Below, piece by piece: positions 1 to 9,000 of a stretch of DNA of 64,000 nt. The stretch covers positions 372,001 to 436,000 of the forward strand of contig JACKJP010000002.1 in assembly GCA_020637895.1 (NCBI GenBank). The letters run 5' to 3'. Each line of letters opens with the position of its first letter. Within the stretch, counting starts at the first letter, position 1. Both the position numbers and the translations under genes were made by a program. This DNA comes from Rhodobiaceae bacterium. Its GTDB lineage: Bacteria; Pseudomonadota; Alphaproteobacteria; Rhizobiales; Tepidamorphaceae. Below the pieces are notes generated by a model that was not told the origin of the DNA, did not search any database, and was given only the letters and a program-made list of their open reading frames with translations.

Positions 1-169
1 CCGCAGCGACGTCGTGATAGTCCATCGCGGCGAATCCGGCGATCTCGTCAGGATCGATCCGCGGGTAGGATTCGGGGACATAAAGACCGCCGTCGGGCGC
101 AAGTCCGGAAAGGAGGATGTCGGCAAACGGGGCCGGCGGCGCCTCGCCGCGGGTACTCACATAGCGCAC
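1..169 (-). CDS. thrC: Threonine synthase, N-terminal part (runs off the left edge)
   Basis: The reverse strand from a GTG at 169 reads VRYVSTRGEAPPAPF, then a stretch with APDGGLYVPESYP. This is the conserved start of the alphaproteobacterial threonine synthase, a PLP enzyme that converts O-phosphohomoserine to threonine in the cytoplasm. A strong Shine-Dalgarno (GGGAGG) lies about 10 bases before the GTG, which decides the start. Only 56 codons are inside the window, so the PLP lysine is not visible. It follows surf1 on the same strand, the usual order in Hyphomicrobiales. Confidence 0.88.
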   Translation of the reverse strand, partial: MRYVSTRGEAPPAPFADILLSGLAPDGGLYVPESYPRIDPDEIAGFAAMDYHDVAA

Positions 170-227
170 TGACCAATTTCCTCCCGAAAGGATGCCGGGT
201 TGTCTGCACAATCAAGGCGCCGCGACC

Positions 228-989
228 CTATTCCCGATCGCCTGCATCAGCAAGTCGCAGGCGGCGCTGGCGTGTGAACCAGATGAGAAAGACGACGGCC
301 TGAATCACGGCGAACGCAAACCATGTGAACACGTACTGCAGGTGGTTGTTGGGTATGTCGAGGCGTGTGGCGCCGGCCCGTGGCCAACCGGGCGCAGCAT
401 CGGGCTCCGCGGCGAAGGCGATTTGCGGGATTTCGATCGTGCCATCCTTGAGCGCGGTCGCCCTGAACTCAGCCGTCATCCCAGCGATATCGCGCCAGTA
501 CCAGCGGTTGCCCGCGACATCGTTGTCCGGTGTGAAAAGCGTCTGACGCCCCGGCTCGCGGACCAGCGCGACGATCGTGCGGTCGCCGGGCGGCGTCGCA
601 ATCGCGTCCAGCTGATCCTGCGGCACAAACCCACGGTTGACGATCACCGCCTGATCGGGCGCCGTCATCAACGGCGTGAAGACCTCATAACCAGCCGCGC
701 CGCCCTGGCCGATCGAATAGAGATAGAGGTTGGCGCCCTCGACATACCGGCCGGAAAGGGCAACGCGCAGATACTCTACGTCATCGCCTGCCGCTGCCAG
801 GCGAAGCGCCTCGTCAAGACTTACCGGATCGGCAGACAGGCGGCGTTCGATCCGCGCGAGGAGGTCCTGCTTCCATACGAGCCGCTGCATCTGCCAGATG
901 CCCAGCGAAACAGTGACCGCTATGCCGATCAGCGCCATTACGGATGCAAAGGCGATAGCGCGGCGGGAGGCTGGCGCCGGCTGGGTCAC
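228..989 (-). CDS. surf1: SURF1 family cytochrome oxidase biogenesis protein
   Basis: This 253-residue protein has the SURF1 layout: one N-terminal membrane helix (about residues 12-32), a large periplasmic domain and a second helix near the C-terminus (about 220-240). Typical motifs are LGIWQMQRL just after the first helix and VNRGFVP in the middle. SURF1 proteins help insert heme a into subunit I of aa3 oxidase. Its start overlaps the stop of the DUF983 gene by four bases (ATGA), so the two are probably translationally coupled. It sits at the end of the cytochrome oxidase cluster, which agrees with the assignment. Confidence 0.93.
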   Translation of the reverse strand: MTQPAPASRRAIAFASVMALIGIAVTVSLGIWQMQRLVWKQDLLARIERRLSADPVSLDEALRLAAAGDDVEYLRVALSGRYVEGANLYLYSIGQGGAAGYEVFTPLMTAPDQAVIVNRGFVPQDQLDAIATPPGDRTIVALVREPGRQTLFTPDNDVAGNRWYWRDIAGMTAEFRATALKDGTIEIPQIAFAAEPDAAPGWPRAGATRLDIPNNHLQYVFTWFAFAVIQAVVFLIWFTRQRRLRLADAGDRE

Positions 990-1369
990 TGGTTGCCCCT
1001 GTCGAGCTTTCCTTCCTCGGCGCGGCGCCGATACTGCTGAACGATCATGAGCCCCTTGAGCGGCCGCAACATGCCGAGCGAGAGGATGAGGATCAGCGGA
1101 ATCCAGATGACCAGATGCACCCAGTAGGGGGGCTGGAAAGCCAGTTCGACAACGGCCGCCATCGCCACGACGATGAAACCGACGATCAGGATGACGAAGA
1201 CGGCCGGCCCGTCGGCGGCATCGGCAAAATCGAGATCGAGCCCGCAGACGCTGCAGCGCGGAGCAACGCTCAGATAGCCCGAGAACACCTTGCCGTCACC
1301 GCATCGCGGGCAACGGCCGGCAATGCCGGTGGAGAATACCGGTTGTGGCGGATAGTCCTCGTCTCGCAT
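986..1369 (-). CDS. DUF983 family membrane protein
   Basis: This 127-residue protein starts with a short zinc-ribbon-like region holding two CxxC pairs (CPRC at about 20-23 and CSVC at about 39-42), followed by two hydrophobic helices. That is the DUF983 pattern. The family is common next to cytochrome oxidase genes in alphaproteobacteria but has no established function. I chose the ATG at 1369, where the conserved sequence begins, although nine upstream codons are also open. The gene is coupled to surf1 by a four-base overlap and lies downstream of ctaE, which suggests a role in oxidase maturation (inference only). Confidence 0.85.
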   Translation of the reverse strand: MRDEDYPPQPVFSTGIAGRCPRCGDGKVFSGYLSVAPRCSVCGLDLDFADAADGPAVFVILIVGFIVVAMAAVVELAFQPPYWVHLVIWIPLILILSLGMLRPLKGLMIVQQYRRRAEEGKLDRGNQ

Positions 1370-1398
1370 CGGCGAATTCCTCTTCCGGAAACGCAAGC

Positions 1399-1420
1399 GG
1401 GGCGACCTGTCGGCCGCCCC
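1399..1420. other. GC-rich hairpin between ctaE and DUF983
   Basis: GGGGCG at 1399-1404 pairs with CGCCCC at 1415-1420. In the direction of the oxidase operon (minus) it is followed by only a few Ts, so it is at best a weak attenuator or RNA-processing stem rather than a clear terminator. Confidence 0.35.
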
Positions 1421-1450
1421 GGCTTTGTTTGTTCAGACAGGCGGCGCCGG

Positions 1451-2293
1451 TCAGTGCCCGACGGGCACCGCGCCGGCCGAGCCCCAGATATAGATGCAGG
1501 CAAACAGGAACAGCCAGACGACGTCGACGAAGTGCCAGTACCAGGCGGCAGCCTCGAAGCCGAAATGATGGGTCGGCGTGAAATGCCCGGCAAAAGCGCG
1601 GAACAGGCATACGATCAGGAAGATCGTACCGATCAGCACGTGCGCACCGTGGAAGCCGGTCGCCATGAAGAACGTCGCACCATAGATGTGGCCACCGTAA
1701 GAGAATGCGGCGTGCGAATATTCGTAGGCCTGCACGCAGGTGAACAGAACGCCCAGCGCAATGGTGCATATCAGGCCCCATTTCAGGCCATCGCGATCGT
1801 TATGCAGGAGCGCGTGATGTGCCCACGTCACGGTGGTGCCGGATGTCAGCAGGATCAGCGTGTTGATCAGCGGAAGATGCCACGGATCGAAGACCTCGAT
1901 GCCCGCCGGCGGCCAGTGCCCGCCGGTCAGCTCCGCACGCGTGTATTGGATCGCCTCGCCCGGGTAGAGCGCTGCATCGAAGAAGGCCCAGAACCATGCG
2001 ACGAAGAACATCACTTCCGAAGCGATGAACATCAGCATCCCGTAGCGCAGGTGCAGCTGCACGACCGGCGTGTGGTAGCCGCCCTTTTCGGCTTCGCGGA
2101 TGACGTCGCGCCACCAGGAAATCATCGTGTAGAAGATGCCGATGAATCCGAGGATGACGATCCAGGGACCCATATCGTGCATGAACATGACCATGCCGAT
2201 GGCCCAGACGAATCCGGAGAAAGCGCCGATGAACGGCCAGGGGCTCGGATCGACGAGATGGTAATCGTGGTTCTTGGCGTGGGCGTCTGCCAT
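1451..2293 (-). CDS. ctaE: Cytochrome c oxidase subunit III
   Basis: This 280-residue membrane protein has about seven helices and the hallmarks of aa3 oxidase subunit III, including PSPWPFIGAFSGF near the N-terminus, the Glu-containing FFVAWFWAFFDAAL segment and the C-terminal AAAWYWHFVDVVWLFLF. Subunit III stabilises the catalytic core in the cytoplasmic membrane. It lies downstream of ctaG with about 50 bases between, in the order expected for an alphaproteobacterial aa3 oxidase cluster. Length and motifs are intact. Confidence 0.97.
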   Translation of the reverse strand: MADAHAKNHDYHLVDPSPWPFIGAFSGFVWAIGMVMFMHDMGPWIVILGFIGIFYTMISWWRDVIREAEKGGYHTPVVQLHLRYGMLMFIASEVMFFVAWFWAFFDAALYPGEAIQYTRAELTGGHWPPAGIEVFDPWHLPLINTLILLTSGTTVTWAHHALLHNDRDGLKWGLICTIALGVLFTCVQAYEYSHAAFSYGGHIYGATFFMATGFHGAHVLIGTIFLIVCLFRAFAGHFTPTHHFGFEAAAWYWHFVDVVWLFLFACIYIWGSAGAVPVGH

Positions 2294-2342
2294 CGGTTCA
2301 GTGCTCCCCTTTTGATCCGGCGGACCGGACCGTCAAATCACT

Positions 2343-2945
2343 TCATAGCGGTTTGGACTTGTCCGCGCCAGACAGGCCGACGACAGGCCCGGCGGGCTTG
2401 TCCTTCTTCTCATCGCGCACGGGAAAAAACGTGTAGGAAAGAGTGATCGTGGAGACCCCTTCAAGGTCGTCCTCGTCCACCATCGCCGGGTCGAGGAAGA
2501 AGACCACCGGCATGTGGATTTCTTCACCCGGCTCCAGTCGCTGCTCGGTAAAGCAGAAGCACTGGATCTTGTTGAAATAGGCGCCGGCCGCCGGGGGCGA
2601 GACATTGAAGGTCGCCGTCGCCGTGGCAGCGCTGTCGGTATCGTTCCGGGCATAGTAGTTGATCAGCGTCGAAGCACCGATCTTGACCCTGACCGTCCGT
2701 TGCTCGGGGCGGAACGTCCAGCCGAGCCCATTGGTGTTGGCATCGAATCGTACCGTGATTTCACGCTCGAGTACGGAGGACGCCGGCCCGTCGGCACGCT
2801 GCGTGGTGCCACCATATCCGGTGACGCTGCAGAAAAGGTTGTAGAGCGGCACCGCCGCGAAGGCGAGGCCGAGCATGCCGGCGACCACAACGCCGCAGAT
2901 GACGGCGATACGCGTATTGCCTGAATGCACTTTCCTGTCGCTCAT
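2343..2945 (-). CDS. ctaG: Cytochrome c oxidase assembly protein CtaG/Cox11
   Basis: This 200-residue protein has one N-terminal membrane helix (about 13-33) and a periplasmic domain with the copper-binding CFCF motif (Cys129 and Cys131), plus a conserved Cys39 just after the helix. Cox11 proteins deliver copper to the CuB site of subunit I. The start overlaps or nearly abuts the small upstream CoxF-like gene, so the two are probably co-translated. The position between ctaB/coxF and ctaE is typical. Confidence 0.96.
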   Translation of the reverse strand: MSDRKVHSGNTRIAVICGVVVAGMLGLAFAAVPLYNLFCSVTGYGGTTQRADGPASSVLEREITVRFDANTNGLGWTFRPEQRTVRVKIGASTLINYYARNDTDSAATATATFNVSPPAAGAYFNKIQCFCFTEQRLEPGEEIHMPVVFFLDPAMVDEDDLEGVSTITLSYTFFPVRDEKKDKPAGPVVGLSGADKSKPL

Positions 2946-2952
2946 CGCCGCC

Positions 2953-3108
2953 TCACAGTTCCCGGCCGAACATTGCCGGACCGAACTTGACGATGGTCAG
3001 CACGTAGAAAAGAACGACGAGCCCAGCAAGCACAAGCGCCAGTGCCACGGAGCGGCGTCGGCGTCGGCGCTTTTCGGCCGCAGTGAGCTGGATACCCTCT
3101 TCGCCCAT
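2953..3108 (-). CDS. Small CoxF-like membrane protein (51 residues)
   Basis: Reading the gap between ctaB and ctaG on the minus strand gives a 51-residue protein that begins MGEEGIQLTAAEKRRRRRRS. It then has one hydrophobic helix (about 20-40) and ends in FGPAMFGREL. A cytoplasmic basic patch followed by one helix, in this exact slot, is the pattern of the small CoxF-type protein of rhizobial oxidase clusters. The ATG at 3108 lies two bases from the ctaB stop, and the gene ends eight bases before the ctaG start. The function is not established; I infer an oxidase assembly or accessory role from context. Confidence 0.75.
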   Translation of the reverse strand: MGEEGIQLTAAEKRRRRRRSVALALVLAGLVVLFYVLTIVKFGPAMFGREL

Positions 3109-3110
3109 CG

Positions 3111-4073
3111 TCAGCTCCACCATGGCGCAAATGTCGCAAGGTCGAGCAGCCGCTCGGCAAGCAACGCGGCAAACAGGAGGAAGAGGTAGAGGATGGAAAA
3201 AGCAAACAGGTTGCGTGCCTGACGTTCCGCTGTCGCCGGCGTAGGCGCAAGGCGCAATGCCGCCGCAAGGCCGATGAAAACAGCGCCGAGCAGCACCGAA
3301 ATGGCGCCGTAGAGATACCCGGCGAAACCGGCGGCGACGGGCGAAATGGCGACGGGAACGAAGATCAGGGAATAAAGCAGTATCTGGCGCCGCGTTTCAC
3401 GCTCGCCGGCAACGACCGGCAGCATCGGTACGCCAGCGCGCTGATAATCGCCGGTCTTGTAGAGCGCCAGCGCCCAGAAATGGGGCGGCGTCCAAAGAAA
3501 GATGATGGCGAAAAGAATGACCGGCTCGATGGTCACGCCACCGGTTGCAGCGGCCCAACCGATCATCGGCGGGAATGCGCCTGCGGCGCCGCCGATGACG
3601 ATGTTCTGCACCGTGGAGCGCTTCAGCCACATCGTATAGACGACGGCATAGAAGAAGATCGTGAAGGCAAGCAGTCCGGCGGCAAGCCAGTTTGCGGCAA
3701 GGCCGAGCAGAAGGACAGCACCTACAGAAAGGGCAAGGCCGAACGACAGCGCATCGCCGGGCGCAACCCGCCCCCGCGGCACGGGACGCCCGCGCGTACG
3801 CAGCATGACCGCGTCGATATCGGCGTCGTACCACATGTTGAGCGCACCGGACGCGCCGGCGCCCACTGCGATGGCCAGGAGCCAGATAAAGCCGAGAACC
3901 GGATTGACCGGTACCGGCGCGGCGACAATGCCGACCAGCGCGGTAAACACGACCAGCGACATGACGCGCGGCTTCAGCAGCGCGACAAAATCGCCGACAT
4001 CGGCGCTGATGACCTCGGCCGTACGGGCGGCCGGGGTAATCTCATGCGGCAAATCGACGTCCATGTGGGTCAT
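3111..4073 (-). CDS. ctaB: Protoheme IX farnesyltransferase (heme O synthase)
   Basis: This 320-residue polytopic protein belongs to the UbiA prenyltransferase superfamily. It shows the first Asp-rich motif in LNMWYDADIDAVMLRTRGRP and the loop GVPMLPVVAGERETRRQI that are typical of heme O synthase. It transfers a farnesyl group to heme B to make heme O, the precursor of heme A for aa3 oxidase. It lies between ctaD and coxF. The N-terminal residues before about 25 are poorly conserved, so the start could be the ATG at 4073 or the one three codons later. Confidence 0.95.
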   Translation of the reverse strand: MTHMDVDLPHEITPAARTAEVISADVGDFVALLKPRVMSLVVFTALVGIVAAPVPVNPVLGFIWLLAIAVGAGASGALNMWYDADIDAVMLRTRGRPVPRGRVAPGDALSFGLALSVGAVLLLGLAANWLAAGLLAFTIFFYAVVYTMWLKRSTVQNIVIGGAAGAFPPMIGWAAATGGVTIEPVILFAIIFLWTPPHFWALALYKTGDYQRAGVPMLPVVAGERETRRQILLYSLIFVPVAISPVAAGFAGYLYGAISVLLGAVFIGLAAALRLAPTPATAERQARNLFAFSILYLFLLFAALLAERLLDLATFAPWWS

Positions 4074-4136
4074 TCTTCACACAATACGGAACCTGGGCGG
4101 AGCGGCGGCGGACCGCCGCTCCGAGCCATGCCGTTG

Positions 4137-5738
4137 TCAGTTGATCTTCGGCAGCGTGTTGAACTGATGGAACGGCGGCGGCGAGGACAGCGTCCACTCC
4201 AGCGTCGTTGCGCTCTCGCCCCACGGATTGTCGCCGGCGATGCGCTTCTTCCTGAAAGCCTCGAAGGTGCAGTAGAGGAAGACGAGCACGCCAGCGGCCG
4301 AGATGTACGACCCGATCGACGAGACGAAGTTCCAGCCCGCGAACGCATCGGGATAGTCGACATAGCGGCGTGGCATGCCGGCGAGGCCGAGGAAGTGCTG
4401 CGGGAAGAAGATCAGGTTCACGCCCACGAAGGTCAGCACGAAATGGGTGCGGGCGAGGAATGAATTGTACATGTAGCCGAACATCTTCGGAAACCAGTAG
4501 TACCAGGCCGCGAAGATGCCGAAGGTCGCGCCCAGCGACATCGTGTAATGGAAGTGGGCGACGACATAGTAGGTGTCGTGGAGCGAACGGTCGATACCGG
4601 CATTGGCCAGAACGACGCCCGTCACACCGCCGACGGTGAACAGGAAAATGAAACCGAACGCCCAGAGCATCGGCGTGCGGAACGAAATCGATCCGCCCCA
4701 CATCGTCGCGATCCAGGAGAAGATCTTCACGCCGGTCGGCACCGCGATGACCATCGTGGCGGCCACGAAATAGGCCTGCGTGTCGACATCCAGTCCGACC
4801 GTATACATGTGATGCGCCCACACCACGAAGCCGATCAGACCGATCGCGACCATGGCGTATGCCATGCCGAGATAGCCAAAGACGGGCTTGCGCGAGAATG
4901 TCGACACTACGTGGCTGATGACGCCGAAGGCCGGCATGATGATGATGTAAACTTCCGGGTGACCGAAGAACCAGAACAGATGCTGGTAGAGAATCGGATC
5001 GCCGCCGCCAGCCGGATCGAAGAAGGTCGTGCCGAAATTGCGGTCGGTCAGAAGCATGGTGATCGCGCCGGCAAGAACCGGCAGCGCCAGAAGCAGCAGG
5101 AACGCGGTGACGAGCGCCGACCAGACGAAGAGCGGCATCTTGTGCAGCGTCATGCCGGGCGCGCGCATATTGAAGATCGTCGTGATGAAGTTGATCGCGC
5201 CGAGGATCGAGGACGCGCCGGCCAGATGGAGCGAGAAAATCGCAAAATCCATCGCCGGTCCGGGGCTGCCATAGGTCGACAGTGGCGCATAGATCGTCCA
5301 GCCGTTACCCGCGCCATGGCCGCCTGCATCGCCGGGAACGAAGAGCGAGATCAACAGCAGGATCATCGCCATGGCGAGCAGCCAGAACGAAATGTTGTTC
5401 ATGCGCGGGAAAGCCATGTCCGGCGCACCAATCATCAGCGGCACGAACCAGTTGCCGAAACCGCCCATCAGGGCCGGCATGACCATGAAGAACACCATGA
5501 TCAGACCGTGCGCGGTGACGAAAACGTTGAACAGGTGACCATCGGAGAAGAACTGCAGGCCCGGCTCCATGAGCTCGAGACGCATGCCGACAGACAGTGA
5601 ACCACCGATAATGCCGCCGATAATGGCGAGGATCAGATAGAGCGTTCCGATATCCTTGTGGTTGGTCGACATGACCCAACGGCGCCAGCCCGTCGGCGTA
5701 TGCTCGTCGTGACCTTCTGCATGCGCTCCGTAAGCCAT
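4137..5738 (-). CDS. ctaD: Cytochrome c oxidase subunit I
   Basis: This 533-residue, twelve-helix protein is the catalytic subunit of aa3 oxidase. The CuB and cross-linked Tyr region HPEVYIIIMPAFG, the heme-ligand segment VVAHFHYTMSLGA and the early FVTAHGLIMVFFMVMPA are all present. It reduces oxygen to water and pumps protons across the cytoplasmic membrane. The gene follows ctaC by 57 bases on the same strand. Length and motifs are complete, with no sign of damage. Confidence 0.98.
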   Translation of the reverse strand: MAYGAHAEGHDEHTPTGWRRWVMSTNHKDIGTLYLILAIIGGIIGGSLSVGMRLELMEPGLQFFSDGHLFNVFVTAHGLIMVFFMVMPALMGGFGNWFVPLMIGAPDMAFPRMNNISFWLLAMAMILLLISLFVPGDAGGHGAGNGWTIYAPLSTYGSPGPAMDFAIFSLHLAGASSILGAINFITTIFNMRAPGMTLHKMPLFVWSALVTAFLLLLALPVLAGAITMLLTDRNFGTTFFDPAGGGDPILYQHLFWFFGHPEVYIIIMPAFGVISHVVSTFSRKPVFGYLGMAYAMVAIGLIGFVVWAHHMYTVGLDVDTQAYFVAATMVIAVPTGVKIFSWIATMWGGSISFRTPMLWAFGFIFLFTVGGVTGVVLANAGIDRSLHDTYYVVAHFHYTMSLGATFGIFAAWYYWFPKMFGYMYNSFLARTHFVLTFVGVNLIFFPQHFLGLAGMPRRYVDYPDAFAGWNFVSSIGSYISAAGVLVFLYCTFEAFRKKRIAGDNPWGESATTLEWTLSSPPPFHQFNTLPKIN

Positions 5739-5795
5739 TTTACCCTTATCCTTCCTCGATTGAGTTCTGTTGTATCGCCACCAGCGGCGGCTGCC

Positions 5796-6650
5796 TTATT
5801 CGGCAGCGCCTGTCGTGGAGGCGACCATGTTGTCCTTGCCCCTCGGGGTATGCGCGGCGAACTTCTGCTTCGCCTCTGCCACCCAGGCGGCATAATCCTG
5901 CTCCGACACGACATGCACTTCGATGGGCATGAAGGCGTGATCGCGGCCGCAGAGCTCCGAGCACTGACCGTAATAGACGCCTTCCTTGGTCGCCTCGAAC
6001 CAGGTTTCGTTCAGACGGCCGGGAATGGCGTCGATTTTGACACCGAATGCCGGAAGCGCCCAGGCGTGGATGACATCCGACGCCGTGATCTGCATCTTCA
6101 CGATCTTGCCGACCGGAACGACGACGACGTTATCGACCGCCAGCAGCCGCGGCTGATCCGGTCCGCGCTCTTCGTCAGTGAGCATGATTGAATCGAAGGA
6201 TACGCCCTCGATATCGGGATACTCGTAACCCCAGTACCACTGATAGCCGGTCGCCTTGATGGTGATGTCGGCCTCCGGGATCGTACGATCGAAGTAAAGA
6301 AGGCGCAGCGAGGGAATGGCGATGATGACCAGAATGATGATCGGGACCACCGTCCAGAGCACCTCGATCAACGTGTTGTGCGTGACCTTGGAAGGCGTCG
6401 GATTGGCCTTGGCGTTGAAGCGCACCGACACCCAGATCATCAGCAGGAGCACGAATGCGGAGATGATCACGCAAAGGATGAGCAGGAGATCGTGGAACTG
6501 GTGAATCCATTCGGCGATCGGGCTTGCCGCTTCCTGAAAGCCCATCTGCCACGGCTGCGGCGCGGCTGTGGCCGGCCCCGACATCAGCCCCGTGGCCAGT
6601 AGAGCCAACCCGGCGATGCCGGCAATCGCGTTGAAAATGCTGCGCATCAA
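5796..6650 (-). CDS. ctaC: Cytochrome c oxidase subunit II
   Basis: This 284-residue protein has a signal-like N-terminus, two membrane helices (about 50-75 and 97-117) and a periplasmic cupredoxin domain. The CuA ligands are visible as His195, Cys230, Cys234, His238 and Met241 in the segment around GQCSELCGRDHAFMPI. It takes electrons from cytochrome c and passes them to subunit I. It is the first gene of the minus-strand oxidase operon, so the operon promoter should lie in the divergent region upstream (6651-6997). Confidence 0.97.
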   Translation of the reverse strand: MMRSIFNAIAGIAGLALLATGLMSGPATAAPQPWQMGFQEAASPIAEWIHQFHDLLLILCVIISAFVLLLMIWVSVRFNAKANPTPSKVTHNTLIEVLWTVVPIIILVIIAIPSLRLLYFDRTIPEADITIKATGYQWYWGYEYPDIEGVSFDSIMLTDEERGPDQPRLLAVDNVVVVPVGKIVKMQITASDVIHAWALPAFGVKIDAIPGRLNETWFEATKEGVYYGQCSELCGRDHAFMPIEVHVVSEQDYAAWVAEAKQKFAAHTPRGKDNMVASTTGAAE

Positions 6651-6997
6651 CTTCCCTCACCCGAATTCAAAGGACGCGTCGGTCGGATTGCCAACCGGAA
6701 TCCCCGATGCTGTTCTCATCCCCGCCCGTGTCCGGGCAGGGAACAACCATGTCTAAAATCACATTTCCGCCACGCTCGGCAATGACTTTGCACAACCAAC
6801 GCGCAATATCGCGACGGATTCTGCCCGGATTGGCGGCTTATTGCGGCAACATGTCGCGCTGGAACGAAAACGGGCGGACGGAACGGTCATCATTTCGCCG
6901 AATCGGAGTGACATTGGAATTCCCATCGCGCCTTGACACAGAATTGCCGTCTGCTACGCAGCCGGACAGGGTCGCTGAACAAAGGTCCGAATCATCC
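6651..6997. promoter_or_regulatory. Divergent intergenic region ctaC / ialB
   Basis: This 347-base stretch separates the leftward oxidase operon from the rightward ialB gene. It is open for 97 codons in frame with ialB, but that part is not conserved-looking and lacks an N-terminal signal, so I treat it as non-coding. It must hold the ctaC operon promoter, which I could not place, and a candidate ialB promoter is listed separately. I see no long repeat or strong hairpin here. Confidence 0.6.
6933..6960 (+). promoter_or_regulatory. Candidate ialB promoter
   Basis: A perfect -35 hexamer TTGACA (6933-6938) is followed after 16 bases by TACGCA (6955-6960), a weak -10. It ends 37 bases before the ialB ATG at 6998. 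Alphaproteobacterial promoters often have a poor -10, so this is plausible but unproven. Confidence 0.45.
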
Positions 6998-7516
6998 ATG
7001 TACACGACACGCAACCTGCTGCTTGCGGTCATCGCTTTTCTTGCGACGGGCCTGGTCGCGACGATCAATCCAACACCGGCTTTTGCGCAAGGTGCCGTGC
7101 GCGCGACACATGGCGACTGGCAGATCCGCTGCGATACGCCTCCGGGCGCAAGCAGCGAGCAGTGCGCGCTGGTTCAGAGCGTGGCCGCCGAGGACCGGCA
7201 AAACGTCGGGCTGACCGTCATCGTGCTCAAGACCGCCGACGGCAAGGACCGGATCATGCGGGTTCTGGCGCCGCTCGGCGTCCTCCTTCCGACCGGCCTC
7301 GGTCTGAAGATCGACGATCAGGATGTCGGCACCGCCGGCTTCGTCAAATGCCTCGAAACCGGCTGCATTGCCGAAGTCGTGATCGAGGACCAGTTGATCC
7401 AGAAACTCGAGACTGGCGAAATCGCCGTCTTCATCATTTTTCAAACCCCCGAGGAAGGTATCGGTGTGCCTGTTTCGCTGAAGGGGTTCGCGGAAGGTTT
7501 CAAGGCACTGCCATGA
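6998..7516 (+). CDS. Invasion-associated locus B (IalB) family secreted protein
   Basis: The 172-residue protein starts with a signal peptide (hydrophobic core about 7-25, cleavage probably after PTPAFA at residue 30). The mature part begins near THGDWQIRCDTPPG, the usual IalB start. It has paired cysteines (about Cys45 and Cys56, and another pair in KCLETGC) that could form two disulfides. The name comes from Bartonella, but most members are periplasmic proteins of unknown role. I chose the ATG at 6998 because it begins the signal peptide; the open frame upstream is not expected to be translated. The stop overlaps the tldD start (ATGA), so the two are probably co-translated. Confidence 0.85.
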   Translation: MYTTRNLLLAVIAFLATGLVATINPTPAFAQGAVRATHGDWQIRCDTPPGASSEQCALVQSVAAEDRQNVGLTVIVLKTADGKDRIMRVLAPLGVLLPTGLGLKIDDQDVGTAGFVKCLETGCIAEVVIEDQLIQKLETGEIAVFIIFQTPEEGIGVPVSLKGFAEGFKALP

Positions 7517-8945
7517 CGGAAACGGAAAGCGCCGGAGACCTGCTCGAACGAGGGGGCGTCGCCCTTGAGGAGGCCCGACGCATTCTGGCCGACGGACTCG
7601 GCAATGCCGATGACGGCGACCTTTTCGTGCAGAGTGCGCAATCGGAATCGCTCGTCTTCGACAACGGGCGGCTGCGCCAGTCGAGCTTCGATCGTTCAGG
7701 CGGGTTCGGCATGCGCGCCATCGCCGGCGCGAGCGCCGGTCATGCCCACGGCAATACGGTTTCACGCGATGCACTTGAACGCGCCGCCGATTCAGTGCGG
7801 GCGGCCGGTGCCGGCTATAGCGGAACGGTTGCTGACTCGCCGCCACGAACAAACCGGCGCCTCTATGAAGATGCGGACCCCATCAACAACCCGCAGTTCG
7901 CGCAGCGCGTGGCACTCGTCGAGGCGATCGATGCATTTGCAAGGCAATGCGATCCGCGTGTGCAGCAGGTCACGGTCTCGCTGGCGGCAAGTCGCAGCGC
8001 TGTCGGTATCCTGCGGGCCGACGGCAACTGGTATGAGGATGCGCGCCCGCTCATCCGGCTCAATGTCAGTGTCGTCGTATCGGACGGGAAGCGGCGCGAG
8101 AGCGGGTCGGCCGGCCATGGCGGCCGCGCTGACTTCGACTCATTGCTGAGCACCCATTCGTGGCAGGACATGGCGCGCGATGCCGTACGCCAGGCGCTGG
8201 TCAATCTGGACGCGCGCCCCGCGCCGGCAGGCACATTCGACATTGCGCTCGGCCCGGGATGGCCCGGCGTCCTGCTGCATGAAGCCGTCGGACACGGCCT
8301 TGAAGGCGATTTCGTCCGCAAGAAGCAAAGCGCTTTCGCCGGGCTCGTTGGCGAACGGGTCGCCGCCCCCGGTGTCACGGTCGTCGACGACGGCACGCTG
8401 TCGGGACGCCGCGGTTCGATCACGATCGACGACGAAGGCACGCCCTCGGGCGAGACGGTCCTTATCGAGGACGGCGGCTGGTCGGGTTCATGCAGGATCG
8501 ACAGAACGCGCGGCTGATGGGCGTCAAACCGACCGGCAACGGACGGCGAGAAAGCTATGCGCACGCGCTCATGCCGCGCATGACCAATACCTACATGCGG
8601 TCTGGGCGAATATGACCCGAAGAGATCGTCGCCTCCATCGACGGAGGGCTTTACGCTGTCGGTTTCGGCGGCGGCCAGGTCGATATCACCTCCGGCAAGT
8701 TCGTTTTTGAATGCACCGAGGCCTACTGGGTGGAAAAAGGACGCATTGTGCATCCAGTGAAAGGCGCCATGCTGATCGGCAACGGGCCGGACGCACTGAC
8801 CCGCGTACGCATGGTCGGCAACGACATGAAGCTTGATCCGGGCATCGGCACCTGCGGCAAGCAGGGCCAAAGCGTGCCGGTCGGCGTCGGCCAGCCGACA
8901 TTGCGGATCGACCGGATGACGGTGGGCGGTACGGAACAGCGATAG
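7513..8945 (+). pseudogene. tldD: tldD metalloprotease gene with three frame breaks
   Basis: The first 320 codons read as TldD, with the zinc motif HEAVGH at about residues 256-261 followed by GLEGDF. TldD works with TldE/PmbA as a cytoplasmic zinc protease. After LIEDGG the frame is lost: the conserved continuation LVGFMQDRQNARLMGVKP is found one frame over, from 8478. Two more, mutually compensating shifts lie between 8598 and 8619, where the family has a Gly-rich segment and EYDPEE and this sequence gives an in-frame TGA. The rest to the stop at 8943-8945, including CGKQGQSVPVGVGQP, is intact. No other stop interrupts the conserved reading. The breaks may be sequencing errors or true inactivation. 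The ATG at 7513 overlaps the ialB stop. Confidence 0.85.
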
Positions 8946-9000
8946 CAAGGCGGCACCGGCCCTGACCGGAACCTGCCGGCAAGACGGGGGATTGCGGCAC

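Noticed and set aside
1115..2446. Long plus-strand frame of 443 codons
   Set aside because: It lies antisense to ctaE and part of DUF983, is Arg/Asp-rich with no recognisable motif, and is a shadow typical of high-GC coding DNA.
4548..5600. Plus-strand frame of 350 codons antisense to ctaD
   Set aside because: It is a low-complexity Arg/Asp/Glu-rich shadow of the cytochrome oxidase subunit I gene.
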